Below, piece after piece: positions 17,639 through 30,333 of a DNA stretch of 64,000 bases. This stretch comes from Stenotrophomonas sp. 704A1 (GTDB lineage Bacteria; Pseudomonadota; Gammaproteobacteria; Xanthomonadales; Xanthomonadaceae): contig NZ_CP130831.1 of NCBI RefSeq assembly GCF_030549525.1, positions 3,683,501 through 3,747,500 of the forward strand. Reading direction: 5' to 3'. Made by a program: the position numbers and the translations under genes. Below the pieces are notes generated by a model. It was not told the origin of the DNA. It did not search any database and worked only from the letters and a program-made list of their open reading frames with translations. Numbering within the stretch: position 1 is the stretch's first letter; each line of letters starts with the position of its first letter.

Positions 17639-18841
17639 ATGCCCTACCTTTCCCGCCCCGTCCGGCGCGTCCCGGCGCTGATCGCCGCCGTCCTCCTCGG
17701 CCAGGCAGCAGGCCCGGCATCCGCAGCGCCGCCTGCCCCGGGCGATCTGGTCTCCGCAGCGCCCTATCGCGCCAGCTGGGTCCCGTCCAAGGCCGCCCAG
17801 GCCTACAAGCTGACCTACCGCACCCCCGATGCCCACGACCGGTTGGCGGAAAGCACCGGCCTGCTCTACCTGCCGGCCGGGGCCGCACCGGCCGGTGGCT
17901 GGCCGGTCGTTTCCTGGGCGCACGGCACCCAGGGCGTCGCCGACCAGTGCGCCCCCTCGGTGTCCGGTCCGTACCAGCCCGAGCGCGATGGCCGCTACCT
18001 CGACCGGTTCCTGGAACAGGGCTACGCCGTCACCGCCTCCGACTACCAGGGGCTGGGCAGCCCGGGCAACCACGCCTACCTGCACGTGCGCAGCGCGGCG
18101 CGCAACGCCATCGACCTGGTCAAGGCCAGCCGCCAGTACCTGGGCAGCGCCACCCTGTCACCGCGCTGGGTCTCGATCGGCCATTCGCAGGGCGGCGCGG
18201 CGGCGCTCACCGCCGGCCATCTGGCGACGTCCCATGGCGGGCCCACCCTGCAGTACCGTGGCAGTTTCACCACCGGCACGCCCACCGCCGTCGAGCTCAC
18301 CGCGCTGGTGATGAGGCCGGACAACCGCACCGCCAACCCGGGCGCGATCAATGCCTACCACGCCTACCTGCTGGACGGACTGCTGCAGGTCGCCCCGCAG
18401 ATCGACCGGGTGCTCAGCGACAACGGCCGCGCCCGCATCGCAGTGGCACGCCAGCAATGCCTGGGCGAGCTGGCCATCACTCTGGAAGGTGCCACGACCG
18501 GCGACATGTTCCGTGCGCCGTTGACCACGGTGCCCGGCATCTGGGCCCTGCTGCATGACTATCTGGGCGTCCCCCGCCGCGGGTTCAGCCAACCGTTGAT
18601 GCTGGGCCATGGCAGCCAGGACCGCGATGTGCCCTATCTGACCACCCTGCTGTATGCCGCCGGTCTTGCCGTGCGCGGCGAACCGGTCGCATTCCGGCGC
18701 TATCCGGTCGACCACCGCGGCACGCTGGATGCGGCCGCCGCCGATGGGCTGGCGTTCGCGCGTGCGCGGCTGGGGGATGGGCGGTTCAATGAAGGGGCCG
18801 AAGCCACGGCGCTGGAGCGGTTGCTGGACGACGCCCCGTAG
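17639..18841 (+). CDS. Secreted lipase / alpha-beta hydrolase
   Basis: 400 residues with a signal peptide (about 1-29, ending GPASA). The nucleophile elbow GHSQGGAAAL (Ser in GxSxG) and the late LGHGSQDRDVPYL and VDHRGT segments supply the Ser, Asp and His of an alpha/beta hydrolase. The overall layout is that of secretory lipases (LIP family), and the oxyanion region reads WAHGTQGVADQC. It is probably exported and acts on lipid or ester substrates. RBS-like AAGGAG precedes the ATG at 17639. Confidence 0.8.
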   Translation: MPYLSRPVRRVPALIAAVLLGQAAGPASAAPPAPGDLVSAAPYRASWVPSKAAQAYKLTYRTPDAHDRLAESTGLLYLPAGAAPAGGWPVVSWAHGTQGVADQCAPSVSGPYQPERDGRYLDRFLEQGYAVTASDYQGLGSPGNHAYLHVRSAARNAIDLVKASRQYLGSATLSPRWVSIGHSQGGAAALTAGHLATSHGGPTLQYRGSFTTGTPTAVELTALVMRPDNRTANPGAINAYHAYLLDGLLQVAPQIDRVLSDNGRARIAVARQQCLGELAITLEGATTGDMFRAPLTTVPGIWALLHDYLGVPRRGFSQPLMLGHGSQDRDVPYLTTLLYAAGLAVRGEPVAFRRYPVDHRGTLDAAAADGLAFARARLGDGRFNEGAEATALERLLDDAP

Positions 18842-18876
18842 CGCTACGCGAGGCGTGGTTGCAGGCGGCAGCGGCG

Positions 18877-18896
18877 GTGCGGACCAGGGTCCGCAC
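18877..18896 (-). repeat. Intergenic palindrome GTGCGGACC / GGTCCGCAC, second copy
   Basis: A perfect 9-bp inverted repeat with a 2-nt spacer between the lipase and nadE genes, which converge here. With its flank it shares CCGGGTGGGTGCGGACC with the copy at 10176 but in opposite orientation. Confidence 0.6.
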
Positions 18897-18905
18897 CCAC
18901 CCGGT

Positions 18906-20540
18906 TCAACCCTTGTAGCCGTTGCTGATCGGGTAGCGGCGCTCGCGGCCAAAGGCGCGCCGCGAGACCTTCGGGCCGGGCGCGGCCTGGTGCCGCTTCC
19001 ATTCGCTGATCCGCACCAGTCGCAGCACCCGGTCCACCACGGCCGCGTCGTAGCCGGCGGCCACGATCTCGGTGCGCGACTGCTCCTGGTCGATGTAGCG
19101 GTACAGGATGCCATCGAGCACGTCATAGGCCGGCAGCGAATCCTGGTCGGTCTGGTTGTCGCGCAGCTCGGCCGACGGCGGACGGCTGATCACCGCCGGC
19201 GGAATCACCGGCGCACCGCCCACGGTGTTGCGCCACTTCGACAGCCCGAACACCTCGGTCTTGTACAGGTCCTTCAGCGGCGCGTAGCCACCGCACATGT
19301 CGCCATAGATGGTCGCGTAGCCCACCGCGTACTCGCTCTTGTTGCCGGTGGTCAGCAGCAGCCCGCCGAACTTGTTGGCCAGCGCCATCAGGATCACGCC
19401 GCGGCTGCGCGACTGCAGGTTCTCTTCGGTCACGTCCGCCGTGGTGCCCTCGAACATCGGCGCCAGCGCTTCCATCAGGCCCTTGAACGCCGGTTCGATC
19501 GACACCGCCTCCAGCTTCACCCCCAGCGCCTCGCACTGCTCGGCGGCCAGATCGTTGGACATGCCGGCGGTGTAGCGCGACGGCAGGCGCACCGCGGTGA
19601 CGTTCTCGGCGCCGAGCGCGTCGACCGCCAATGCCAGCACCAGCGCTGAATCGATGCCGCCGGACAGGCCCAGCCAGACCTTGCTGAAGCCATTCTTGCC
19701 GCAGTAGTCCTGGATGCCGCGGGTCACCGCGCGCCAGGCCAGCGCATCCATGCTCTCGTCGCCATCGTCCATCCACACGTGTGGCATGAAGCGGCGGTGC
19801 TCGCCGTCGTACTCCACCACCAGCCACTGGTCGACGAAGGCCGCCGCAGCCGGATGCACCGTGCCATCACCGTCGGCCACCACCGAGGCACCATCGAACA
19901 CCAGTGCGTCCTGCCCGCCCACCACGTTGAGATAGGCAATCGCCGCACCGCTCTCGCGGGTCCGCGCGGCCAGCACCGCATCGCGCTGGGCATGCTTGCC
20001 GCGCTCGTACGGTGAGGCATTGGGCACCACCACCAGCTGCGCACCGGCGCGCACGGTGTCGGCCAGCGGTTCGGCGAACCACAGGTCCTCACAGATCAGC
20101 AGGCCGACCGGCACGCCGTTGACGTCGAACACGCAGCTGCCGCCGTCGGGGTCCACGTCGAAGTAGCGGCGTTCGTCGAACACCGCATAGTTGGGCAGTT
20201 CGCGCTTGCGGTAGGTCTGTTCGACCAGGCCATCGCGCAGCACGCTGGCGGCGTTGTAGACCACCGCGCCGGATGCCTGCGGCCAGCCGACCACGGCGGT
20301 GATGCCACGGCAGGCGGCGGCGATGCGCATCATCGCCTGCTCGCATTCGTACAGGAAGCCCGGGCGCAGCAGCAGGTCCTCCGGCGGATAGCCGCTCACG
20401 GCCAGCTCGGGAAACATCACCAGCTCGGCGCCATACTCGTCGCGCGCCTGGCCGATCATCTCGATGATGCGCTCGGTATTGCCGGCGACGTCGCCGACCG
20501 GGAAGTCGAACTGCGCCATCGCGATGCGGATCGAAGCCAT
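18906..20540 (-). CDS. nadE: Glutamine-dependent NAD+ synthetase
   Basis: 544 residues, the length of two-domain NadE. The N-terminal carbon-nitrogen hydrolase (glutaminase) domain shows MFPELAVSGYPPEDLL (Glu), the KRELPNYAVFDERRYF lysine segment and LLICEDLWF (Cys). The C-terminal synthetase domain has the ATP PP-loop LGLSGGIDSALVLA. The enzyme amidates nicotinic acid adenine dinucleotide to NAD+ with glutamine-derived ammonia. The ATG at 20540 (MASIRIAMAQFDFPVGD) is the standard family start; a 55-residue upstream extension is not conserved in character. Confidence 0.95.
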   Translation of the reverse strand: MASIRIAMAQFDFPVGDVAGNTERIIEMIGQARDEYGAELVMFPELAVSGYPPEDLLLRPGFLYECEQAMMRIAAACRGITAVVGWPQASGAVVYNAASVLRDGLVEQTYRKRELPNYAVFDERRYFDVDPDGGSCVFDVNGVPVGLLICEDLWFAEPLADTVRAGAQLVVVPNASPYERGKHAQRDAVLAARTRESGAAIAYLNVVGGQDALVFDGASVVADGDGTVHPAAAAFVDQWLVVEYDGEHRRFMPHVWMDDGDESMDALAWRAVTRGIQDYCGKNGFSKVWLGLSGGIDSALVLALAVDALGAENVTAVRLPSRYTAGMSNDLAAEQCEALGVKLEAVSIEPAFKGLMEALAPMFEGTTADVTEENLQSRSRGVILMALANKFGGLLLTTGNKSEYAVGYATIYGDMCGGYAPLKDLYKTEVFGLSKWRNTVGGAPVIPPAVISRPPSAELRDNQTDQDSLPAYDVLDGILYRYIDQEQSRTEIVAAGYDAAVVDRVLRLVRISEWKRHQAAPGPKVSRRAFGRERRYPISNGYKG

Positions 20541-20624
20541 GGGAATCCAGCCTGTGGTTGCAATGGCCACATTGTAACGCCGCGCCGTGCGCCCCATCGG
20601 CGGACGACCGTGCGCCCCGTCCCG

Positions 20625-20647
20625 GTAGCGCCGGGCCATGCCCGGCG
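20625..20647 (+). repeat. GTAG-type palindromic repeat, plus-strand member of a pair
   Basis: GTAGCGCCGGGC then CAT then GCCCGGCG. It faces an inverted partner 55 bp away (20703-20727), with a terminator hairpin between them. Paired inverted copies are a known arrangement of GTAG elements in Stenotrophomonas. Confidence 0.7.
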
Positions 20648-20673
20648 GACAAGCTCGCGATGCCAGGACGCAG

Positions 20674-20697
20674 AAAAGCCGCCCGGAGGCGGCTTTT
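20674..20697 (-). terminator. Terminator of the sucCD operon
   Basis: Perfect 10-bp stem AAAAGCCGCC / GGCGGCTTTT with a 4-nt loop. Read on the minus strand it ends in TTTT, 58 bp after the sucD stop. Confidence 0.8.
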
Positions 20698-20702
20698 CCA
20701 AG

Positions 20703-20727
20703 CACGTCGAGCTTGGCTCGACGCTAC
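20703..20727 (-). repeat. GTAG-type palindromic repeat, minus-strand member of a pair
   Basis: On the minus strand it reads GTAGCGTCGAGC, CAA, GCTCGACGTG. The stem is 8 bp and perfect. It differs in stem sequence from the partner at 20625 but keeps the GTAG head, showing that the head and the palindromic shape, not the stem sequence, define the family. Confidence 0.65.
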
Positions 20728-20754
20728 AAGAACGTCTGCCGGAGGCAGTCGATC

Positions 20755-21630
20755 TTATTTCACCAGCTTGGCGATGGCAGCGCCCAGGTCGCCCGGCGAA
20801 CGCACGGTGACGACGCCTGCAGCTTCCATGGCAGCGAACTTGCCTTCTGCCGTGCCCTTGCCGCCCGAGGCGATCGCACCGGCGTGGCCCATGCGCTTGC
20901 CGGCCGGAGCCGACGCACCGGCGATGAAACCGACGACCGGCTTCTTCACGTGGTTCTTGATGTACTCGGCACCGGCTTCCTCAGCGTCGCCGCCGATTTC
21001 GCCGACCATGATGATGCCTTCGGTCTGCGGGTCTTCGTTGAACAGCTTCAGGCAGTCGACGAAGTTCAGGCCGTTGATCGGGTCACCGCCGATGCCGATG
21101 CAGGTGGACTGGCCCAGGCCGACTTCGGTGGTCTGCTTGACCGCTTCATAGGTCAGGGTGCCCGAACGCGACACGATGCCGATCTTGCCCGGCTGGTGGA
21201 TGTGGCCCGGCATGATGCCGATCTTGCACTCACCCGGGGTGATGACGCCCGGGCAGTTCGGCCCGATCAGCACGGTGTCCGGATGCGAACGGGTCAGCAC
21301 GTTCTTCACGCGCAGCATGTCCAGCACCGGGATGCCTTCGGTGATGCAGACGATGACCTTGATGCCGGCAGCAGCGGCTTCCAGGATCGCATCGGCCGCA
21401 TACGGCGGCGGCACGTAGATGACCGACGCGTTGGCGCCGGTGCTCTGCACGGCGTCGGCAACGGTGTTGAAGACCGGCAGGTCGATATGGGTGGTGCCAC
21501 CCTTGCCCGGGGTCACGCCGCCGACAACCTGGGTGCCGTACTCGATCATCTGAGTGGCGTGGAAGGTGCCCTGCTGGCCGGTGAAGCCCTGCACGATCAC
21601 CTTGGTGTTCTTGTTAATCAAAACAGACAT
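20755..21630 (-). CDS. sucD: Succinyl-CoA ligase alpha subunit
   Basis: 291 residues, as in E. coli SucD. With SucC it interconverts succinyl-CoA and succinate with ATP or GTP formation in the TCA cycle. The CoA-binding N-domain contains [19 protein letters not shown], and the phosphohistidine loop [16 protein letters not shown] carries the active-site His. It lies 20 bp after sucC in one operon. Confidence 0.97.
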   Translation of the reverse strand: MSVLINKNTKVIVQGFTGQQGTFHATQMIEYGTQVVGGVTPGKGGTTHIDLPVFNTVADAVQSTGANASVIYVPPPYAADAILEAAAAGIKVIVCITEGIPVLDMLRVKNVLTRSHPDTVLIGPNCPGVITPGECKIGIMPGHIHQPGKIGIVSRSGTLTYEAVKQTTEVGLGQSTCIGIGGDPINGLNFVDCLKLFNEDPQTEGIIMVGEIGGDAEEAGAEYIKNHVKKPVVGFIAGASAPAGKRMGHAGAIASGGKGTAEGKFAAMEAAGVVTVRSPGDLGAAIAKLVK

Positions 21631-21650
21631 GGGAATTCCTTGGTGTCGAA

Positions 21651-22820
<1,170 letters not shown>

Positions 22821-22903
22821 GCGTCACCGTGGGAATAGGAACGACCGCACGCAATTCCTCAGGGCCCCGGCGGGGCGCCGGCATGGACCGCGGCGGGCCC
22901 TCT

Positions 22904-22932
22904 ATTGTGGCCGAGCCGGCGCCGGGGCGCAA
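22904..22932 (-). promoter_or_regulatory. Possible sigma-70 promoter of sucCD
   Basis: On the minus strand TTGCGC and CACAAT are separated by 17 bp, about 85 bp before the sucC start. The boxes are imperfect matches. The rest of the 396-bp sucC-pilS gap is GC-rich; I see no gene or clear pilS promoter in it. Confidence 0.3.
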
Positions 22933-23216
22933 AGACGTCGGGACAAACGGCCAGACCCGGCCAGTTTTCCACGGTCATTCAGGCAGTTGCGGCAGGGCCG
23001 CAGTAGCGACCGGGCGCGGGCGCGCTGCCAAATGCGCGACCGGCAGCACCCGCGGCCGCCGCCCCCCGCCCCTATACTGGGTACCTGCGACCGGTAGGGT
23101 CGAGCACATCGGCGGGCCCCGGGGGGCCGGTACGATGCGCCGCACTACGGGCGTGACGTGGTCGGGCGTGCCCGCCGCAGGACCCAGAACCAGGCAGCCA
23201 GAAGGGGAGTTCCGGC

Positions 23217-24830
23217 GTGTCACCCAGTGCTTCATTGATCGACCGCATCGAATCGATACCGCGGCGCGAGCTGTATTTCTTCGCCCTGTACCGGGTGCTG
23301 ATCGCCGCCGTCATCGCCGCTCTGCTGTACAGCCCGCTGTCGGCGATGGTCGGCGAAGCGCACCACCCGCGCCTGGCCAACAGCGTGGGCGCGGCCTACC
23401 TGCTGCTGGCGCTGCTGTGGCTGGTGATCGGCCGCAACGAACGCTGGCTGCGCCAGATCGTGGTCGGCGGCGTGCTGCTGGACATCGTCGCCGCCAGCCT
23501 GCTCGCGCATGCCCTGCCCGGCGCCAGTGCCGGCATCTCGATGTCGCTGCTGTTCAACATCGCTGCCGCCGCCACCCTGCTGCCACTCAGCTGGGGCCTG
23601 TCGCTGGCCCTGGCCGCCAGCGTGGCCACCGCGGCCGAGTACCTGTGGAAAGTGCTGGAAGGCGGCGACCCGACCCGCACCCTGGCCGAGCTGGCCATGT
23701 TCGCGACCAGCTACCTGGCGCTGGCGTTCATCAGCTACCAGGTCGGCAACCGCGCGCGGCGCAACCAGCAGCTGGCCAACCAGCGCGGCGATGAAGTCGC
23801 CAACCTGTTCCAGATCAACGAACTGATCATCCGCCGCATGCGCACCGGCGTGCTGGTGGTGGACGCCGACAACCGCATCACCCTGGCCAATGAAGCCGCC
23901 GCGCTGCTGCTCGGCGACAGCGATGGCAGCGGTGAGAGCGGCCGTCTGGACCTGTCCAGCGCCTCGCCCGAACTGGCGCGCCGCCTGCAGCGCTGGCGCA
24001 ACGGCTGGGCGCAGGACGAGATGCCGCTGCAGCTCAATCCCGACCAGCCGGAAGTGCAGCCGCGATTTGCGCGGCTGCTGGCCGGCAGCGACCTGGTGCT
24101 GGTGTTCCTGGACGACTCCAGCGTGGTCTCGCGCCGCGCCGAATCACTCACCCTGTCGGCGATGGGACGCTTCTCGGCCAGCCTCGCCCACGAGATCCGC
24201 AACCCGCTCGCCGCGATCAACTACGCCGTGCAACTGCTGGAAGAAGGCAGCGGCTTCAACGAAAGCGATCGCCGCCTGCTGCAGATCATCCACCAGCAGT
24301 GCCAGCGCACCAACGGCATCGTCGAAAGCGTGCTCGGGCTGGCCCGGCGCGAACGCGCCAACCCGGAGAACGTGGACCTGGCCGCCTTCGTGCGCCGCTT
24401 CGTGCTGGAGTACAAGCAGGGCCAGACGCTGGAAACCGACAGCATCGAGCCGATCATCAACGAGACCTCGGTACCGGCCCAGGTCGACCCGCGCCACCTC
24501 TACCAGGTGCTGACGGTGCTGGTGCACAACGCACTGAAGTACGGGCGCATCGGCCAGCAGCCCGCGCGCGTACGGCTGCGCGTGGCCCAGCACGAACGCA
24601 GCGCGGTCATCGACGTGATGGACCGTGGCCCGGGCATTCCCGAGTCCGTCGCCGCGCAGCTGTTCCGCCCCTTCTTCACCACCTCCGAGCACGGCACCGG
24701 GCTGGGCCTGTACATCGCCCGCGAGCTGTGCCGGGCCAATCAGGCACGGCTGGATTACATCCCGGTGCCAGCCGGGGGCTCCTGTTTCCGGCTGGTCCTG
24801 CCGGGCCCCCACACCCTGCTTCCGAACTGA
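23217..24830 (+). CDS. pilS: Type IV pilus sensor histidine kinase PilS
   Basis: 537 residues. Six hydrophobic segments fill about residues 20-185, then a PAS-like region (GVLVVDADNRITLANEAAALLL), the HisKA box SASLAHEIRNPLAAINYAV with the phosphorylated His, and the ATPase with VHNALKYG (N box), DRGPGIP and HGTGLGLYIA (G boxes). It autophosphorylates and activates PilR for pilA transcription. The start is GTG at 23217, supported by an AAGGGGAG ribosome-binding site. It is followed by pilR after 54 bp. Confidence 0.93.
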   Translation: MSPSASLIDRIESIPRRELYFFALYRVLIAAVIAALLYSPLSAMVGEAHHPRLANSVGAAYLLLALLWLVIGRNERWLRQIVVGGVLLDIVAASLLAHALPGASAGISMSLLFNIAAAATLLPLSWGLSLALAASVATAAEYLWKVLEGGDPTRTLAELAMFATSYLALAFISYQVGNRARRNQQLANQRGDEVANLFQINELIIRRMRTGVLVVDADNRITLANEAAALLLGDSDGSGESGRLDLSSASPELARRLQRWRNGWAQDEMPLQLNPDQPEVQPRFARLLAGSDLVLVFLDDSSVVSRRAESLTLSAMGRFSASLAHEIRNPLAAINYAVQLLEEGSGFNESDRRLLQIIHQQCQRTNGIVESVLGLARRERANPENVDLAAFVRRFVLEYKQGQTLETDSIEPIINETSVPAQVDPRHLYQVLTVLVHNALKYGRIGQQPARVRLRVAQHERSAVIDVMDRGPGIPESVAAQLFRPFFTTSEHGTGLGLYIARELCRANQARLDYIPVPAGGSCFRLVLPGPHTLLPN

Positions 24831-24884
24831 TCCGCCGCGTCAAACATTTGTCGCTTTCGACCCCCTCGGCTATCTTTTCCCCCC

Positions 24885-26258
24885 ATGAACGAAACCCGCA
24901 GCGCCCTCGTCGTCGACGATGAACGCGATATCCGCGAACTGCTGGTGCTGACCCTTGGCCGCATGGGCCTGCGCATCAGCACCGCCGCCAATCTGGCCGA
25001 AGCGCGCGAGCTGTTGGCCAGCAACCCGTACGACCTGTGCATCACCGACATGCGCCTGCCCGACGGCAACGGCATCGAACTGGTCAGTGAGATCGCCCAG
25101 CACTACCCGCGCACGCCGGTGGCGATGATCACCGCCTTCGGCAGCATGGACCTGGCGGTGGAAGCGCTGAAGGCCGGTGCCTTCGATTTCGTCAGCAAGC
25201 CGGTGGATATCGGCGTGCTGCGCGGCCTGGTCAAGCACGCACTGGAACTCAACAACAGCGAGCGCCCGGCCCCCGGTCCCGCCGCCGAACAGGCCGCGCG
25301 CCTGCTCGGCGACTCGCCGGCGATGGATGTGCTGCGCGCCACCATCGGCAAGGTCGCGCGCAGCCAGGCACCGGTCTACATCCTCGGCGAATCCGGCGTC
25401 GGCAAGGAACTGGTGGCACGCACCATCCACGCGCAGGGCGCGCGCGCAGCCGGCCCGTTCGTGCCGGTCAACTGCGGCGCCATCCCCAGCGAGCTGATGG
25501 AGAGCGAGTTCTTCGGCCACCGCAAGGGCAGCTTCAGCGGCGCCCACGCCGACAAGCCCGGGCTGTTCCAGGCCGCGCATGGCGGCACGCTGTTCCTGGA
25601 TGAAGTGGCCGAACTGCCGCTGCAGATGCAGGTGAAGCTGCTGCGCGCGATCCAGGAGAAGTCGGTGCGCGCGGTCGGCGCGCCGGCCGAGGAACCGGTG
25701 GACGTGCGCATCCTCTCGGCCACCCACAAGGATCTCGCCGAGCTGGTCGAAGACGGACGCTTCCGCCACGACCTGTACTACCGCATCAACGTCATCGAAC
25801 TGCGCGTGCCGCCGTTGCGCGAGCGCCGCCAGGACCTGCCGGCGCTGGCCGCCTCGATCCTGGCACGGCTGGCGCGCAGCCATGGCCGCACCACCCCGCT
25901 GCTGGCGCCGTCGGCACTGGATGCGCTGGCGCAGTACGCGTTCCCGGGCAATGTGCGCGAGCTGGAGAACATCCTGGAGCGTGCACTGGCACTGGCCGAG
26001 GAAGACCGCATCGGCGCCGACGACCTGCGCCTGCCGCAGCATGCCCCGCGTGCGCCCGGCAGCGGCGCCGCCGCCGAAGCCGTGGTCGACCTGCAGCCCG
26101 GCAGCGCCGCACTGCCCTCGTACATCGAGCAGCTCGAGCGCAGTGCGATCCAGCGCGCGCTGGAAGAGAACCGCTGGAACAAGACGCGCACCGCCGCGCA
26201 GCTGGGAATCACCTTCCGCGCGCTGCGCTACAAGCTGAAGAAGCTGGGGATGGAGTAG
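24885..26258 (+). CDS. pilR: NtrC-type response regulator PilR
   Basis: 457 residues in three domains: receiver (1-120, phospho-acceptor Asp55 in [11 protein letters not shown]), sigma-54 AAA+ domain (about 135-375, Walker A GESGVGKE and the sigma-54 contact loop as GSFSGA rather than GAFTGA), and a C-terminal Fis-type helix-turn-helix ([20 protein letters not shown]). It drives sigma-54 transcription of pilA, and a fitting GG-N10-GC promoter is present at 30850. Confidence 0.94.
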   Translation: MNETRSALVVDDERDIRELLVLTLGRMGLRISTAANLAEARELLASNPYDLCITDMRLPDGNGIELVSEIAQHYPRTPVAMITAFGSMDLAVEALKAGAFDFVSKPVDIGVLRGLVKHALELNNSERPAPGPAAEQAARLLGDSPAMDVLRATIGKVARSQAPVYILGESGVGKELVARTIHAQGARAAGPFVPVNCGAIPSELMESEFFGHRKGSFSGAHADKPGLFQAAHGGTLFLDEVAELPLQMQVKLLRAIQEKSVRAVGAPAEEPVDVRILSATHKDLAELVEDGRFRHDLYYRINVIELRVPPLRERRQDLPALAASILARLARSHGRTTPLLAPSALDALAQYAFPGNVRELENILERALALAEEDRIGADDLRLPQHAPRAPGSGAAAEAVVDLQPGSAALPSYIEQLERSAIQRALEENRWNKTRTAAQLGITFRALRYKLKKLGME

Positions 26259-26327
26259 CGCCCCGGGCCGCCCTGCGCGGGTCGCTGCCGGCGGTTCGGC
26301 CCGACCCCCGCATGGCGTGGATCCCCA

Positions 26328-28055
<1,728 letters not shown>

Positions 28056-28119
28056 AGTGCCCTCTTGATTCGTTTGGCCTGCCCGCGCGCTGCAGCTCAC
28101 CGCACGCGCCGGGGGCCGA

Positions 28120-30234
28120 TCACATGTTACCGGTTTGCCGCCCCGCCTTTCCTGGCGGGTCAAGAGATCGGCGCCCCTCCGCAGTCACCGCCGTAGCACA
28201 CCAGGCGGCGTGGAAATCCCCGTCTTCACGATAGTAGTTGCAGACCTCGCGCTGCAGCTCCGCGATGGCAGGCTCCGGTGCAGGGTATGCGGTGCAGGCG
28301 ATGGTGCGCCGTTCGTAGTCCACCACCCGCCAGCAATCCTGTGCCCCGGGGGCATTGTCGGATGCCGGATCGGTCATGACACCCCAACGCCCCAGCACCG
28401 CACCGCGCTGCTTCTCGCGAAGCTTTTCGGGTAGCAGATCCGGGCGCACCTCGAATCGTCCATCGTCGGTCAGACGGTACAGGTAGGACATTTCCTGCGC
28501 CACCTGTCCTTCATTGATATGCGCCCGTTCCACCCCTGTGGAGCGCAGGCCGTTCTCCATGAACCGGATACGATTCGCCGGCAGATCCCGGCGCCCGCGT
28601 ATCGCCGGCAACCAGGAGATGCCCTCGTAGTGGCTGCCCTGCAGCCCCACCGCTTCGGCGACCGTCGGTGCGACGTCGATCACCGAACCCGAGCCGGCGA
28701 CCTGGCGCGGCGACCAGACCGGCTTGCCATCGCGGAAGCGCTGCACCGCCATCACGACATGATTCTGCACGTCCGACAGCGCAAAGCTGCCATGGCCGTA
28801 CGCGCCCAATCGCTGGTTGGTCCGGCTGTCCACGAACCGGTCACGGTGCATCGCGAAGTCTTCGCCGTGGTCGGACATGACGATCAGGATCGCGTTGTCC
28901 AGGCGCTTCAGGCGACGCAGCTCTTCGAGCAGGGTATCGAACTGACCATCGACTGCCCTGATCGCGTTCAGGTACTGCGACGAGGAGTCTTCGTAGCCCT
29001 TGACCCTGGTCGCCCAGCCCAGCGAGGTGTCACCGGACAGATCGCCGGGCAGGTACGGCCAATGCGGAAGGCACAGGTGACTGAGCAGGAACAGGGGCGC
29101 ATCCCCCGGCGCACGCCTCAATTCTCCGATCAGGCGCTCGGGATGGTCAACGGTCCGATAACTGCGGTAGGCCGCACGATTGCCCTGCACCACGCTCAGC
29201 GGTTCCGAGGCGGGCAGTGCCGCCAGCAGGAGATTGGTCGCAAAGAAATCGAAGCTTCCGCCAACAACGAAATCCAGTCCTCCCACGGTGGGGACGACCG
29301 TTCGATCAAAGCCGAAACTCTGGTCGAAATTTGCAAAGCGCGACTCGTCCATGGCCAGCAGGGTGAAGTAGCCCTGCTGCTTCAGTTGCCAGGCAAGATT
29401 CTGGTCGCGCCGGAATTCCGAGCGCGGGTAGAGGTTGAAGCGCGCGCCGTGCCTGATCGGATTCATTCCGGTCAGGGTGCTGTTGTAGGACACGAAGGTG
29501 CGCGCCAGCGGCGTCCGGACATCCTTCATGATCACCGACTGGGCCAGTGTCCGCTCGATGGTCGGTGCCAACCCAGCGGGGAACTCGCCATAGGCCGCCA
29601 GATAGTCCGGGCGCAGCGAATCCACCCCCAGGATGATCACATCGGGCTGACGGTCATCGGTGCGCTCGCGGACGCCGCCGCTCCATCCCCATGCCCCCAG
29701 GCACAGTGCCAGCGCCGCAAGGGCGCCACCGGCGACCAGATTGCGCCGCCGGCGCAACAGGGAGTAAAGCGCGGCCAGCAGCGCCAACGCCACCACGACG
29801 ATGCAGGCGACCACCAGCACGGGTGACAACGGCTGGATCATCAGCAGTTCGGCATCGATGAAGGACGACGACTGCGGGAACAGCCATCGATTGGCGAACA
29901 TCGCCAGCAGGGTGGCCACTGCGACGAACAGTACGCTGCGCCAGAAGGCATCCTGCCGCGCAGGCAGGACCTGGCCGCAGGCCCGGCGATAGATCCACAG
30001 GGCACCGACGGTCAGCAGCAGATGACCGCCGATCGCAAACAGGACGAACACAGCCACCTTGGCGGCGAATCCCGGCCCTTCCAGCAGCTCGGTGGCGAAC
30101 TGCTGCATCAGATCGGTGCGGGCGTGCATGCCCTCCTCGCCGAAGCGGGCCGCGATCTGATGGACCTGCTGGGCCAGCAGCGCCAGCCCCATGGCAGCGG
30201 CCGCCACATACTGGCGGACGACATTCCCTTTCAT
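28120..30234 (-). CDS. Membrane sulfatase-fold (alkaline phosphatase superfamily) protein in pil locus
   Basis: 704 residues. The N-terminal 185 residues hold about five membrane segments and the rest is a periplasmic alkaline-phosphatase-superfamily domain. Metal and catalytic features: IILGVDSLRPDYL (Asp205), RTFVSYNSTLTG (Thr246 aligns with the sulfatase nucleophile position), LCLPHWPYLP (His391), MSDHGED (Asp455-His456) and YGHGSF (480-482). A Thr nucleophile points to a phosphoglycerol or phosphoethanolamine transferase-like activity, as in LtaS, rather than a formylglycine sulfatase. It lies between pilA and pilB on the same strand, so modification of pilin is an inference. The N-terminus MKGNVVRQYVAAAAMG starts at 30234. 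Confidence 0.75.
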   Translation of the reverse strand: MKGNVVRQYVAAAAMGLALLAQQVHQIAARFGEEGMHARTDLMQQFATELLEGPGFAAKVAVFVLFAIGGHLLLTVGALWIYRRACGQVLPARQDAFWRSVLFVAVATLLAMFANRWLFPQSSSFIDAELLMIQPLSPVLVVACIVVVALALLAALYSLLRRRRNLVAGGALAALALCLGAWGWSGGVRERTDDRQPDVIILGVDSLRPDYLAAYGEFPAGLAPTIERTLAQSVIMKDVRTPLARTFVSYNSTLTGMNPIRHGARFNLYPRSEFRRDQNLAWQLKQQGYFTLLAMDESRFANFDQSFGFDRTVVPTVGGLDFVVGGSFDFFATNLLLAALPASEPLSVVQGNRAAYRSYRTVDHPERLIGELRRAPGDAPLFLLSHLCLPHWPYLPGDLSGDTSLGWATRVKGYEDSSSQYLNAIRAVDGQFDTLLEELRRLKRLDNAILIVMSDHGEDFAMHRDRFVDSRTNQRLGAYGHGSFALSDVQNHVVMAVQRFRDGKPVWSPRQVAGSGSVIDVAPTVAEAVGLQGSHYEGISWLPAIRGRRDLPANRIRFMENGLRSTGVERAHINEGQVAQEMSYLYRLTDDGRFEVRPDLLPEKLREKQRGAVLGRWGVMTDPASDNAPGAQDCWRVVDYERRTIACTAYPAPEPAIAELQREVCNYYREDGDFHAAWCATAVTAEGRRSLDPPGKAGRQTGNM

Positions 30235-30247
30235 CCCCCCCCCTTCA

Positions 30248-30282
30248 ACAAAAAAAAGGGCCCTGCGGTGCAGGGCCCTTCT
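30248..30282 (-). terminator. Terminator downstream of pilA
   Basis: Stem AAGGGCCCTGC / GCAGGGCCCTT, read on the minus strand and followed by a run of eight or more T. It lies just before the sulfatase-fold gene, so pilA may be mostly transcribed as a single-gene unit with partial read-through. Confidence 0.88.
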
Positions 30283-30333
30283 TCAACTGGTCCACCGCGC
30301 AGTCACTGCCCGGCAGTCAGCCTGACAGCCCGA

